Assembly: GCA_947500545.1 (NCBI GenBank)
Contig: CANMSO010000004.1
Span: forward strand, 1-64,000
Source of the DNA: an uncultured Aquimarina sp.
Lineage (GTDB): Bacteria; Bacteroidota; Bacteroidia; Flavobacteriales; Flavobacteriaceae
Direction of reading: 5' to 3'
Length of the DNA: 64,000 bases
A program made the translations under genes and the position numbers. Numbering within the stretch: the first letter of the stretch is position 1; each line of letters opens with the position of its first letter. Shown in pieces: positions 1 to 9,637 of this stretch. The notes beneath the pieces are model-generated. The model ran no database searches and was not told where the DNA came from. It saw nothing but the letters and a program-made list of their open reading frames with translations.

Positions 1-1945
1 CGTTCCGTTAGCTGTTCCTGTTCCTGCATCTACAATAGTGGTATTTGCACCCGGCAAAAAGTCATCATTGGTCAATACATTCACAGTTCCTGTAGTGCCT
101 TCTACAACTGTCAATAGATCATTTTCCGCATTAACTCCTGTTGGATTAGGATCGGTAGTGTCTGGATTTCCATCATTATCATCATCAGTATCACAAGTGT
201 TTGCAATGCCATCACTATCTATATCTGGACCATTATTTACATATGCAGAATCCGGTGTAGTGTAACCATCTATACCACCAGTTACCAAACCATTACCACT
301 AAATCCGGTACCTTGTAATTCTCCTGGTCTAGTTCCACTTGGTGTAAAACCAGCTTCAATTACATCATTACAATTATCTCCATCTGCATCAATATCTAAA
401 TGATTTGCTAAACCATCTCCATCAATATCATATACATCAGGGATTCCGTTGTTGTTAGCATCTGTATAATTGGTAGTTGAACCATCACCTCCATTACCAT
501 TATCAAAGTTATCTGCAAAGTTCACAACTCCATCTCCATCTTCATCTCCAAAAGGGTTATTTCCTAAATTTTCAACGATATCCAAAATACCGTCATTGTC
601 ATCATCGTCATCATCAATATCTAAAACTCCATCACCATCAGAATCTAATGTATCTCTAAAATCAACATCCCCTCCTGTAAATACATTACCATCAGCATCA
701 GGTAAAGACGAAGGAGTATTTATATTTCCGTTAGCATCAGAATAATCACCAGTTACATCTGTAACGTTATCTAAACCATCTCTATCACTATCGATTCCTG
801 TAAGGGTAATATTTGCTTCGAAAGTATCACTAAAGCCGTCATTATCGCTATCATTATCTAAATAGTCCGGAATGACATCTGACACCGCTAATGATGCATC
901 ACTATTCTGAAGTGTAGAAAATCCTCCTCCATAGTTATCTGGCACACCATTACCGTCTACTGTAGGACTTGGAGCAATATACCCCACTGTTGATTGTGCC
1001 TCTACATTATCTGGTATACCATCATTATCGCTATCTAAATCCAAATGATTAGGAATACTGTCTCCATCTGTATCATACACATCCGGGATTCCATCACTAT
1101 TAGCATCTGTATAATCGGTAGTTGAACCGTCACCAGCTGGAATACCAGGTTGTCCTAAATTGTCTTCAATATCCTGAAAGTTAGGCAGTCCATCTCCATC
1201 CGCATCGCCATCAGGATTATTACCATTAGCTTCATCTACATCCAGAATTCCATCATTATCATCATCAAAATCTGCATCATCATTTGTTCCATCTCCATCA
1301 GTATCTCCAGCACAGATATCATAAATAAAAGGAGGAGCCAACGTAAATTCTGTAAAATTAAAATCAATATTTTTTACAAATCCTGCATTTCCTGTTAAAA
1401 TCAAACCAAAGATTCCTGTATCTTTGATTTCGAACATTACAGAACCAGCCGCTCCTCCCATTGTTCCTTCAGCCAAAATTCCATTACCTGTCGGGTTGAT
1501 GTCAACATCTGGATCTCCTGTAACAAATCTAAAGTTTGGATCACAAGTGTATTCAACAGCTTCGTTATTTGGGCCATCTAAATCATTAAATGTAAGTCGA
1601 TAATCATCCTGTACAGGATTTAGACTACTATCTAAAAATTCAAATGTAGTTACAGCACTACCAGTCGATGTGTTAGCCCATCGTATGTTGTCTGGTGCCA
1701 AAAAGGTCCAATTACCTGCTGCACCACTTATTCGTGTTGTTCTTACAAAGGCTATATTTGGATTATCCAAAGAAGTAGCGGTAAAAACCGCAACACCAGT
1801 CCCATTTCCACTTTGAACACCTGTTATTGTAACTCCACTAAAATTTTGAGACCATCCTGTTGCTGCTAGCAATGCGAAAATGGTAGTTAGTAAGAATTTA
1901 TGTAAAGGGGGGCTTTTAAAATGTGGGGGGGTAACTTTTTTTCAT
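1..1945 (-). CDS. Large secreted protein with TSP3-like calcium-binding repeats (3' part outside window; start out of frame)
   Basis: The minus strand is open from position 1 up to the region of 1945 and runs off the window, so only the N-terminal part is seen. A hydrophobic signal segment (HKFLLTTIFALLAATGWSQ) is followed by a roughly 170-residue domain I do not recognise. Then come many acidic repeats of the type DxDxDG and DSDNDGIPD, which match thrombospondin type 3 / calcium-binding repeats, and near the window edge a segment containing VNVLTND, typical of cadherin/Ig-like linkers. Such proteins in this phylum are usually exported and often carry a T9SS C-terminal signal; that end is not visible here. 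The only suitable ATG (1943-1945) is one nucleotide out of frame with the body: read as given it ends after nine codons. Removing one base from the A7 or C7 tract restores a normal signal peptide. It could be phase variation, a sequencing or assembly error, or a real mutation. Confidence 0.75.
352..1263 (-). repeat. Two diverged copies of an internal repeat in the TSP3-like protein
   Basis: Segments at about 997-1263 and 352-608 encode the same order of motifs: an acidic DNDGILD stretch, NNP-GD-DGDG, a run ending DGSTT-YTDAN, GIPDVYD-DGD, NHLD-D and a closing I/V-EA. The offset is about 650 bp, i.e. around 215 residues. This is an imperfect protein-level duplication inside one gene, not a mobile element. 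Confidence 0.6.
1907..1942 (-). other. Clustered homopolymers at the gene start (A7, C7, C6 on the coding strand)
   Basis: On the minus strand, directly after the ATG at 1945, there are seven A (1942-1936), seven C (1931-1925) and six C (1912-1907). The ATG frame stops with TAA at 1918-1916. The body frame has a TGA overlapping the ATG and no usable start before the signal peptide. A change of one base in the A7 or C7 run joins the two frames. Confidence 0.7.
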
Positions 1946-2774
1946 GGGTTGACGATGTTTAAGTTTTATGAGCAAATAAATTCGTTAAGATGTAAATGTA
2001 TTTTTTAGAATTCTTTAACAATGGTTTACTGTGTAAATATACTAGCAATTTCCGATTAAACGTAATTTTAATCGACAAAACACGTTAATTACTGTTAAAA
2101 CGTAAAATTTTGATGGTTTTAAATTTTTGCTCTAAGAAAAAAAATCACACTTGAATCTAATTTTTTCATTGAAGACGTAATAATTTAAAAAGACAAATAA
2201 ATCTATTTTTTAAACTAACAGTTATCAAGGATGTAAAAGGTTTTCCTGTGCAATTTTTTTAAAAAGAAAGTAAATGCCTAAATGGCACCTTCGTTATTAA
2301 ATAAATTCAGCCCTGTCGTATGATCTACCCGATGGTCACAAACAATATAATACTCCATCAAAGATCTAAAAACCTATACACTACATTATTAAAAACAATT
2401 AAGTAACTGAAAATAAGTTAGTTAATTTCAAAATCAAAAATGTCGTTATATTAAAAAGTGAAGAAAAACGCAGCACCGTTCTTAGATTTATGACCATAAA
2501 AAAGGATGCTTTTCTATGAATTCCATACTCTAAATCTAATGATTTTTACATAAACACAACAATTGGTCTTGATCCTAAAAAATCCTCAAAAATAGGTACT
2601 CCATTTAGGTACTTCAAAGGATACTTATAAATTCTAAAATACCTGAAAAATAATTTAAAACACTTAATTTCAGATATTTAACCTAATTATTATTTAAAAT
2701 AATGTATTTACAACCTTCGGGAGAGTTGTATGAAAGGTTCATTTTTTTGGAGCAAAAACTATAGCAAAAAACAA
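1946..2774. other. Long AT-rich intergenic stretch, no gene seen
   Basis: I see no open frame of useful length, no RNA gene and no clear repeat here. The part nearest 1946 must hold the promoter of the leftward secreted-protein gene, but I could not find a good TAnnTTTG box. The right end borders the tRNA terminator. Confidence 0.5.
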
Positions 2775-2807
2775 AAGCTAAGATATTGAATATTAATATC
2801 TTAGCTT
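2775..2807 (-). terminator. Intrinsic terminator of the initiator tRNA
   Basis: A perfect 13-bp inverted repeat (2775-2787 with 2795-2807, 7-base loop) lies just downstream of the tRNA on the minus strand. It is followed on that strand by a T-rich run. Confidence 0.8.
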
Positions 2808-2814
2808 CTTAAAG

Positions 2815-2887
2815 TAGCGGGAACAGGACTCGAACCTGTGACCTTCGGGTTATGAGCCCGACGAGCTGCCTACTGCTCTATCCCGCG
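2815..2887 (-). tRNA. tRNA-Met (CAT), initiator type
   Basis: This is a 73-nt cloverleaf on the minus strand. The anticodon loop CTCATAA gives anticodon CAT, in a stem TCGGG/CCCGA whose three consecutive G:C pairs are the mark of initiator tRNA. The first base pair of the acceptor is mismatched (C1 with T72), also typical of formyl-methionine tRNA. The T-arm carries GGTTCGAGTCC. CCA is not encoded. A hairpin terminator follows. Confidence 0.93.
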
Positions 2888-2988
2888 CTATTGGACGGCA
2901 AATATACAACCATTTTTAGTTTAAACAATACTATTTATACTAAAAAAATCAAAAATAACACAATACATTAATAATGAATATTTTACAA

Positions 2989-3171
2989 CTATTGCTCTAT
3001 GCTCAACGCTTCAAAAGATAATAATTCTTGCTCTTCAAACCTGGGATGTAACTCTATAGGATTGCAACAAACTTCACAGTCTTCGACATATACTTGATAC
3101 GTAATAGATGGATCTAAAAGCATAGATATTTCTTCCCAGCAATATGGGCATTGAAAGAAGTGTTCGAACAT
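2989..3171 (-). CDS. CPXCG-type cysteine-rich small protein
   Basis: A 60-residue protein with two cysteine pairs: CPYC near the N-terminus (residues 8-11) and CEVCC near residues 32-36. This arrangement fits the CPXCG family of small presumed zinc-binding proteins of unknown function. It starts with ATG, has no signal peptide and should be cytoplasmic. It lies between the initiator tRNA and the efflux operon, all on the minus strand, with a 60-bp gap to tolC holding a hairpin. The family call rests on the Cys pattern and size; the function is unknown. Confidence 0.8.
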   Translation of the reverse strand: MFEHFFQCPYCWEEISMLLDPSITYQVYVEDCEVCCNPIELHPRFEEQELLSFEALSIEQ

Positions 3172-3195
3172 AATTCTTTAGAATAACTACCAGAA

Positions 3196-3218
3196 GACAC
3201 TTCGACAAGCTCAGTGTC
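3196..3218. repeat. Short intergenic hairpin with CTTCGACAAGCTCAG core
   Basis: GACAC (3196-3200) pairs with GTGTC (3214-3218) around a core containing TTCGACAAGCTCA. I recall very similar sequences as dispersed REP-like elements in many bacterial genomes. It sits just past the tolC stop codon and could act as a weak terminator. I see only one copy in this window. Confidence 0.45.
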
Positions 3219-3232
3219 CAACTAGATTACAT

Positions 3233-4558
3233 TTAAAATTTTACATTAAGCAATTGCCCTGTAAGCTGCAATAATTGTAACTCTGCGATCTTAGCATCAT
3301 ATTTTGCAGAATTCTTATTGGTTTCTGCTAAGATTAAATTAATCTGCGCCTGTCTGAATTCTATCGATGTAATTTGGCCAAGTTTAAATCGTTCTTGTGA
3401 GCGTTCAAAATTATTCTGATTGGTAATTACATTCTGCTGTTGGATTTTATAAACATTCAGCCTATTTTTATAATTTCCTGATGCGTTAGCAATATCTCTT
3501 TTTATTTCTTGTTCTATTTGTTTTTGTTGAATCTCCTGATTTTCTATAGCTATTCTGGCATTCTTGATTTGTGTAATGGTACTTCCTCCATCAAACAAAT
3601 TCCAGGTAAGGTTGAGAGATCCAGAAAGTCCATCAGAAGTAAGCGTTGCTAAAAAAGAAGCAGCGTTATTATTATTTTTATTCCATCCATAAGACCCCGT
3701 TAAACCAATAGTTGGTAAATACCCTGATTTGCTTACCTTGAGATCATATTCATTAATCTTAATATTACTCTTGTTTCGCAAAATCCTTACGTTGTTCTCC
3801 ATCGTCTTTTCTACAAAACCATCTAGTTGCAACTGATTAATAAAACTAATGGTAGTATCTACATCAAATATATGAGACAGGTCTTTATCTATAATCAAAT
3901 TTAAATCACGCTTGGTGTTTTGTAATTGCTGTCTTGTATTAACAAGATTAATACTGTCATTGGCCACATCTACTTCTGCATTTAGCACATCAAGTTTTGT
4001 ATTTTGCCCATACTCAAACTGATAATCAGCCCGGGTTATTCTCTCTTGAGATATTTGCAAAGTTTCTTCTAAAATCTCAACATTTTCAGTTAATCTTGCG
4101 ATTTCAAAATACACAGTGCATAGTTGAAGTATCGTATTTTCAATGGTTTCACGAGCTTGTAGTTCGGACAAATTATATTGTTCTTTTAATCTTTTATAAT
4201 TGTAAAAACGCCCTAATCCATCAAAAAGGGTATAATTTAAATCTATTCCTGCATTGTAACGATCACTTTCAGCACCATCTAAAACATTTACTTCTCCATT
4301 CGAAAGCTCGGCCTCTATGTTATCTTTGTTATATACTGCCGAGGCATTACCTGATACATTAGGTAAATACCCAGAATTAAGAATTCCTTTGTTATTTTTG
4401 GCGATATCAATATTATTAGTTGCGATAAGTATCCCGAAATTGTTTTCTAACGTTAATCGTATAGCCTCATCTTTTGTTAATTTCTGGGCAATGGTATTAC
4501 CCGAAACCAAAAGAAGCAAAAACGTTAATTTTAGTATATATCTATGCTTGCAATTCAT
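3233..4558 (-). CDS. TolC-family outer-membrane efflux channel
   Basis: About 441 residues, the normal length for the TolC/OEP family. A signal peptide (hydrophobic stretch ending NTIAQ) is followed by two homologous halves rich in long amphipathic helices (for example around TLENNFGILIATNNIDIAKNN and its C-terminal counterpart). It should form the trimeric outer-membrane duct for the RND pump encoded upstream. The open frame extends to a GTG at 4570, but the ATG at 4558 gives a cleaner signal peptide; either way it overlaps the end of the pump gene, showing translational coupling. Third gene of the adaptor-pump-channel operon. Confidence 0.9.
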   Translation of the reverse strand: MNCKHRYILKLTFLLLLVSGNTIAQKLTKDEAIRLTLENNFGILIATNNIDIAKNNKGILNSGYLPNVSGNASAVYNKDNIEAELSNGEVNVLDGAESDRYNAGIDLNYTLFDGLGRFYNYKRLKEQYNLSELQARETIENTILQLCTVYFEIARLTENVEILEETLQISQERITRADYQFEYGQNTKLDVLNAEVDVANDSINLVNTRQQLQNTKRDLNLIIDKDLSHIFDVDTTISFINQLQLDGFVEKTMENNVRILRNKSNIKINEYDLKVSKSGYLPTIGLTGSYGWNKNNNNAASFLATLTSDGLSGSLNLTWNLFDGGSTITQIKNARIAIENQEIQQKQIEQEIKRDIANASGNYKNRLNVYKIQQQNVITNQNNFERSQERFKLGQITSIEFRQAQINLILAETNKNSAKYDAKIAELQLLQLTGQLLNVKF

Positions 4559-7500
4559 GATGCTCTTCACGTTCTTCTTTTTGTTCTTTAATCGCTCGTT
4601 CTACTTCTTCTTTGGTAATTTTATCTCCCGTGGCTAGCCACTTGGTTCCTACTTTAATTTTATTGCTAAATGACAAATACAACGGCAATACTAATAAGGT
4701 AAGCACTGTTGCAAAACCGATTCCATAAGCTATAGAAATAGCCATAGGTTTTAGAAATTGGGCTTGTCTGCTTTTTTCAAAAATCAATGGTGCCAATCCT
4801 GCAATTGTAGTTAATGATGTAAGAAAAATAGCTCTGAAACGCGATTTTCCTGCTTCATTGATAGCTTTCTCAAAAGTCATTCCTGATCGTAGATTACTAT
4901 TGAATTTTCCTATGAGTACCAATCCATCATTTACCATAATCCCAATAAGAGCAATAATTCCTAATAAGGATAGTATATTGATCGGAAAACCATGTACCCA
5001 ATGTCCAAATGCAACAGCGGGTAAGCATAGCGGAATCAAAAGTAATAGTAATAACGGCTGGCTATAACTTCTAAATGTAAATGCAATAGTAATATATATT
5101 AATGCTAAAGCTGTAAGACCAACAGGCCCTAAGGATCCTAAAAACTTTCCGGCCTCTCTATTCTGTCCTTCATACGAAGGAGTCACTGTAGGATATTTAG
5201 AAATGATATCAGGCATTATAACTGTTCTGATTTCATCTAACACATCTGTAGAGCTGGTAGTTTCTGGGTTTTTTAAATCTGCAGAAATCTGAATTTCCCG
5301 TCTGCCATCTAAGTGATTTACTGCCACATCCCCTCTTTCGATACTATAATCTGCAATTTCATTAAGTGGTATTCTTTCTCCCGTAGCAGTAGCTATGCGC
5401 ATATTATCCAAATCTAAGATTGAGGAACGATTCTCACGGTCATAACGCACCCAAACTCTAATTTCGTCCTGACCACGTTGAAATCGTTGCGCCTGTACTC
5501 CAAAAAAACCTGACCGAACTTGCACCATTACATCTCTTAAATTAAGACCGAGTGCATAGGCATTTTCTTTAAGCTCTAATCGGATTTCTTTAATTCCCGC
5601 AGGATCATTATCTGCAATATCCTTTAATCTTGCATCGTTCTGTAAAACCTTTTTGAATTCTTCTTTTGCCGCTTTCAATTCCTGAATATTATTCCCTAAC
5701 AAGGAAACTGAAACTGGACTTCCTCCAAAATTACCTCCAGATCCAAAAATTAATCGTTCTGAACCAAATACAGGACCCACTTTTTCACGCAAGCGGTTAG
5801 CTACTAATCCAGAATTTATAGCATTAGGGCGTTCTTCACCTGGTAACAAATTAATCCGTAAAGAAGCATCAGAAGAGGCACTTACTCTTCTAATTACATT
5901 TTCAAATAATTCTTTTCCTTGATAATCTTCAGTTTGTAAAAACTCTGCTGTAAGCTCTTGATTTACAAGCCAAGCCTTCTCTTCAATCATCGAGATTATA
6001 GAATCTGTAACTTTTTCATTAGTTCCATTGGGCATTCCCAAATCAACAGATACAACATCACTGGCAATACGCGGAAAAAACGCTGTCCTTACAATTCCTC
6101 CTCCTATACTTCCGATAGTTAATATAAGGATCACTATGAAAATAGAGAAGGTGAAAAATTTATTTTTTAATGCGAATTGCAACGTAGGACTGTACATATT
6201 ATCGCGCAGCCACTTCATGATTTTATCTCCAAACGTATTAATATATCGAAGCTTAGAAAACAGCTTAGCTATTCCTTTTTTGGGGGCTGTACTCTCTACT
6301 CTTAATGCTTTAGAATGTGCCAAATGTGCAGGGAGGATTATTAGAGCTTCTACCAAAGACACGGTAAGTGTTAGAATAACAATAACAGATACTTCTCCAA
6401 AAAAGTCTCCGATTCGACCGTCGAGAAATAAGAAAATCCCAAAAGCCAAAATTGTGGTGATAATGGCAGAAACAATAGCAGGGATTACTTCCATCGTTCC
6501 GTCTATCGCAGCCTGAACGGGGCTTTTCCCTTTTTCATAATGTTGATAGATATTTTCTGCAATTACAATCCCATCATCTACCAAAATCCCGATCACAATA
6601 ATCATCCCGAAAAGAGATAATACATTAATTGTTACATTAAAGTAGCCTGCAACTACAAACATTCCTAAAAAAGCTATTGGCAAACCAAAAGCCACCCAAA
6701 ATGCCAATCTCGTATTAAGAAACAATGATAAGAATGTAAGTACCAATAGCATACCAATAATAGCATTCTCTGTTAGCAACTTTGTTCTCTGCACCAAGGT
6801 TATAGAGCGATCACTAATTACATTAAGCTGTACATTATTATATTTTTGATTAAACTCTTCTATGTATTCTTTTGCATTTTCTGCTGAAGAAATAAGATCT
6901 TCAGTATTCGTACTGGTTATTTCGACATTAACCGAAAGATCACCATTAAAATAGCTTGCGTTTGGGGATTCTGAGAAACGATCTCTTATCTCTGCAACAT
7001 CTTTTAATCGTATTGAACGCCCTGAAGCATCTGCTCTAATAATTAAATTAGAAAGTTCATTACCGTAATACGAGCGGTTGTTTGCCCTAATAAGATACTC
7101 TTCTGCATTGGTCTTAATAGTTCCTCCTGTGGTTAAAATATTTGCCTGACTTACGGCTTGAGCAACTTCGCCAAAACTAAGTCTATATGCAAGCAGATTA
7201 TTCTCATTCACCGCTATTTCAATTTCCTCATCGGGATAACCACTAATGTTGATTTGCGAAATTCCATCAATACCCCTAAGGTCATTTTCAATCTGTCTGG
7301 TAATTTGCTTAAGTGTACTAAGTGGAATATTGTTACCACTTACTGCAAAATTTATAGTAGGGCGAATCGCCTGTTGCTTGGCTACTACAATAGGTTCCAT
7401 TCCCGTAGGAAATGAAGGTACTCGATCTACTGCATTCTTGACCTCAAGCAACATAAAGTCAATATCCTTACCTTTCTCAATTTCAACATTTATGCTACCA

Positions 7501-7766
7501 CTATTTTCTCTTGATGTTGATGTAACACGCTCTACTCCCTCTAACCCCTTAAGATTATCTTCTATCTTAAGTACTACTCCCTCTTCGATTTCTAAAGGAG
7601 ATGCACCTGGATAAACCACACTAATATTTATGTTTTTGGAATCTGTAAGCGGAAAAAACGATGATTTTAAGGAAAGTGCCCCAAAAACTCCGAATCCGAT
7701 AAAAGCAATCACTATTACATCTACAGCAACATGATACTTGATAAAATAAGAAATGATCTTGCGCAT
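4542..7766 (-). CDS. RND-family efflux permease (AcrB/MexB-like)
   Basis: 1074 residues, the normal length for the hydrophobe/amphiphile efflux RND pumps. One membrane helix is at the N-terminus (residues 13-33), then a large periplasmic porter domain, a block of membrane helices from about residue 335, a second periplasmic domain and a final membrane block. GILVDDGIVIAENI in the first block contains the paired Asp residues of the proton relay, and GIMVNDGLVLIGKF is the matching second repeat. It exports small molecules by proton antiport with the adaptor (2-bp gap upstream) and TolC (overlapping downstream). The substrate cannot be read from the sequence. The C-terminal tail is highly charged. 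Confidence 0.93.
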   Translation of the reverse strand: MRKIISYFIKYHVAVDVIVIAFIGFGVFGALSLKSSFFPLTDSKNINISVVYPGASPLEIEEGVVLKIEDNLKGLEGVERVTSTSRENSGSINVEIEKGKDIDFMLLEVKNAVDRVPSFPTGMEPIVVAKQQAIRPTINFAVSGNNIPLSTLKQITRQIENDLRGIDGISQINISGYPDEEIEIAVNENNLLAYRLSFGEVAQAVSQANILTTGGTIKTNAEEYLIRANNRSYYGNELSNLIIRADASGRSIRLKDVAEIRDRFSESPNASYFNGDLSVNVEITSTNTEDLISSAENAKEYIEEFNQKYNNVQLNVISDRSITLVQRTKLLTENAIIGMLLVLTFLSLFLNTRLAFWVAFGLPIAFLGMFVVAGYFNVTINVLSLFGMIIVIGILVDDGIVIAENIYQHYEKGKSPVQAAIDGTMEVIPAIVSAIITTILAFGIFLFLDGRIGDFFGEVSVIVILTLTVSLVEALIILPAHLAHSKALRVESTAPKKGIAKLFSKLRYINTFGDKIMKWLRDNMYSPTLQFALKNKFFTFSIFIVILILTIGSIGGGIVRTAFFPRIASDVVSVDLGMPNGTNEKVTDSIISMIEEKAWLVNQELTAEFLQTEDYQGKELFENVIRRVSASSDASLRINLLPGEERPNAINSGLVANRLREKVGPVFGSERLIFGSGGNFGGSPVSVSLLGNNIQELKAAKEEFKKVLQNDARLKDIADNDPAGIKEIRLELKENAYALGLNLRDVMVQVRSGFFGVQAQRFQRGQDEIRVWVRYDRENRSSILDLDNMRIATATGERIPLNEIADYSIERGDVAVNHLDGRREIQISADLKNPETTSSTDVLDEIRTVIMPDIISKYPTVTPSYEGQNREAGKFLGSLGPVGLTALALIYITIAFTFRSYSQPLLLLLLIPLCLPAVAFGHWVHGFPINILSLLGIIALIGIMVNDGLVLIGKFNSNLRSGMTFEKAINEAGKSRFRAIFLTSLTTIAGLAPLIFEKSRQAQFLKPMAISIAYGIGFATVLTLLVLPLYLSFSNKIKVGTKWLATGDKITKEEVERAIKEQKEEREEHHELQA

Positions 7767-7768
7767 GG

Positions 7769-8935
7769 CTACTGTTTTGTATTAGTACTTATAATGTTAT
7801 TATCAGGTACCGAAGTTTTTTTTCCTTTATGCGTATATACTCGTACTAACATTCCGGCATAAGCACCCGGAACAGGTTTGTTTAATATTACATCACCATC
7901 AGGAACCCCTTTTAGCACAACCTTTTTATCAGAGAAATAAACCGGGATTACATCTACAACGTCTAAAATACTATCTCTAACTACAAAGATTTTATCACCT
8001 TCTTGAAGTAAATTACGATCGATCTCAATAGCATTTTGTTCTTTTTTGGCATCCAGATTAGCTTCTAAATACATTCCTTCCTTTAATGAAGATTCTGCAA
8101 CCTCTATATAAGATGTGATTGTCTGTGTCGCTTGATCCACCCGACTGTTAATTCTTGTAACTTTTCCTTTATAAGTTTTTGTTTTATTTAAGTTCGAAAG
8201 ATCTACAGATTCTCCGATTTGAAGGAGGTCACTATATTCTTTACCTATGGCGACTTCCATCTCATAGACACTGGTATCTATAAACTCTCCTAATTTTTGA
8301 CCTTGTCGTATTAGTGTTCCTTCGTTTACCAATGCTTCTGTAAGCACCCCATTAAACGGGGCGGAAATCGTATATTTAGCTAAGCGTTGTTCTAAATTTT
8401 TTACATTATAATAAGAGGTATAGATATTTCTTCCGGTAATAAAATATTTCTCTTTATCTGAAGACGTTTCTGGTAGCTTTGGCGTAGACTTATTCATATC
8501 AAAATTGTTGAGATACGCTTGCCATTTATCATAAATTTCTGGATAGTCTAATCGTAGATCTGGCATTATAGAGGTTACCTGATTATACAGATTGCTCTTT
8601 GCAGATTGCACATTTGAATAGTATTCTGAAGCATCTATGCGTATTAAGGATTGTCCTCTTTTATATTTTTGACCTGTTTTAAAAAGTTTTGACCCACCTT
8701 TAAACACACCTTGTACCTCTGCATATAGTTCTAACCTTCTCTTTGCGGTTAAATTACCATTAGCGGCTATTTGAATAGGGATGGTACCATTTGTTACTGT
8801 GTCTACAAAAACCGTCTTGATTACTTTGGCAGGTCTTGGCCTTGGCCTTTTTTTACTATCAATTATTTTGCCGGCAAAAAATACTGCTCCGACTATCAAT
8901 AACAATCCAAGTACAGAAAGTATAATGTTTCTCAT
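7769..8935 (-). CDS. RND efflux periplasmic adaptor (membrane fusion protein)
   Basis: 388 residues. An N-terminal membrane anchor (ILSVLGLLLIVGAVFFAG) is followed by a lipoyl/barrel-sandwich half (NGNLTAKRRLELYAEVQGVF), a helical hairpin, the second lipoyl half (APFNGVLTEALVNEGTLIRQG), a beta-barrel and a membrane-proximal domain. This is the order expected of AcrA/HlyD-type adaptors. The start ATG is clear. It lies 2 bp ahead of the pump gene and is thus the first gene of the operon; the MarR gene is upstream with a hairpin between. Confidence 0.92.
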   Translation of the reverse strand: MRNIILSVLGLLLIVGAVFFAGKIIDSKKRPRPRPAKVIKTVFVDTVTNGTIPIQIAANGNLTAKRRLELYAEVQGVFKGGSKLFKTGQKYKRGQSLIRIDASEYYSNVQSAKSNLYNQVTSIMPDLRLDYPEIYDKWQAYLNNFDMNKSTPKLPETSSDKEKYFITGRNIYTSYYNVKNLEQRLAKYTISAPFNGVLTEALVNEGTLIRQGQKLGEFIDTSVYEMEVAIGKEYSDLLQIGESVDLSNLNKTKTYKGKVTRINSRVDQATQTITSYIEVAESSLKEGMYLEANLDAKKEQNAIEIDRNLLQEGDKIFVVRDSILDVVDVIPVYFSDKKVVLKGVPDGDVILNKPVPGAYAGMLVRVYTHKGKKTSVPDNNIISTNTKQ

Positions 8936-9060
8936 ATAAACAACTTTGTTTAAGCTTTTTGGTTCAAAAGCTTCACAAAACTATCAACAACTAACCTACG
9001 TTGCCGTTAAAGAACTCATAAAAGTTAACATGTGTTTTTTTCTTATATACAAAAACGAAA

Positions 9061-9088
9061 AAAACACCTACCAAGCAGATGTTTTTTT
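9061..9088 (-). terminator. Hairpin between marR-type gene and efflux adaptor
   Basis: A short stem (ACACCT with AGATGT, allowing one G:T pair) flanked by A and T runs on both sides. On the minus strand it follows the MarR-type gene and could end or attenuate its transcript before the efflux genes. Confidence 0.55.
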
Positions 9089-9114
9089 CGACAAAATATA
9101 ATTGGATATAGATG

Positions 9115-9573
9115 TTATCCTTCTGCTATATCTGCAATTTTTGCTTTTACTTTCTTTAGTGCTGTAATTAAGACGTCTATTTCTTCTTCCGTCAAGCTTT
9201 CTTGCACCGCAGGAATTAAATCATACATTATTGGTTGTACTTTTTCAATTACTTCTTTGCCATGATCAGTAAGAAAAATTCGGTTAACTCTTCTGTCATT
9301 TTCATCACTTTTTCTAACCACCAGATTTTTACTCTCCATAGTATTTACCAATCGAGTCATAGAAGTTTTATCCCTATGCGTAATAAAAGCCAAATCGTTT
9401 TGTGGTTGCCCATCATTTACATTTAATCGCTTTAAAACACTCCATTGTTCTTTGGAGAGGTCTAATCCATTTTCTCGAAATGCTTTTTGAACTAAAAATC
9501 CAAAATCGTAATGAATCTTACCTACCCATGATAATGCATGGGAATTTAAATCGATGGCTTTTGTATTATTCAT
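9115..9573 (-). CDS. MarR-family transcriptional regulator
   Basis: 152 residues, typical of MarR proteins. The centre has the winged helix-turn-helix (EQWSVLKRLNVNDGQPQNDLAFIT, then RDKTSMTRLVNTMESKNLVVRKSDENDRR), with the DxRxx wing residues, and the C-terminal helix forms the dimer interface. MarR proteins usually repress adjacent efflux genes and release DNA on binding small ligands. It lies just upstream of the RND system in the same direction, so it is the likely local regulator. A palindrome lies in its own promoter. Confidence 0.9.
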   Translation of the reverse strand: MNNTKAIDLNSHALSWVGKIHYDFGFLVQKAFRENGLDLSKEQWSVLKRLNVNDGQPQNDLAFITHRDKTSMTRLVNTMESKNLVVRKSDENDRRVNRIFLTDHGKEVIEKVQPIMYDLIPAVQESLTEEEIDVLITALKKVKAKIADIAEG

Positions 9574-9599
9574 AAATACTATTATTTAATTTTCAGGTA

Positions 9600-9637
9600 C
9601 AAAAATATTCATAAAAATCTAGTTGTACTTGCAACTA
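9600..9637 (-). promoter_or_regulatory. Candidate promoter and MarR-type operator
   Basis: TAGTTGTACTTGCAACTA (9620-9637) is an inverted repeat with 6-bp arms and a 6-bp spacer, the usual size of a MarR operator. Just downstream on the minus strand, TATTTTTG (9607-9600) fits the Bacteroidota -7 box TAnnTTTG. The arrangement suggests autoregulation; the -33 box is not at a good distance. Confidence 0.4.

Noticed and set aside
38..745. Plus-strand open frames rich in Ser/Pro over the first 750 bases
   Set aside because: They are antisense shadows of the acidic repeat gene; the Asp codon pattern on the minus strand explains them.
3997..4637. Plus-strand open frames inside the tolC and RND genes
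   Set aside because: Antisense shadows without domain pattern, inside clear minus-strand genes.
6028..6516. 162-codon plus-strand open frame inside the RND pump gene
   Set aside because: Antisense shadow; the pump membrane-domain motifs lie on the minus strand here.
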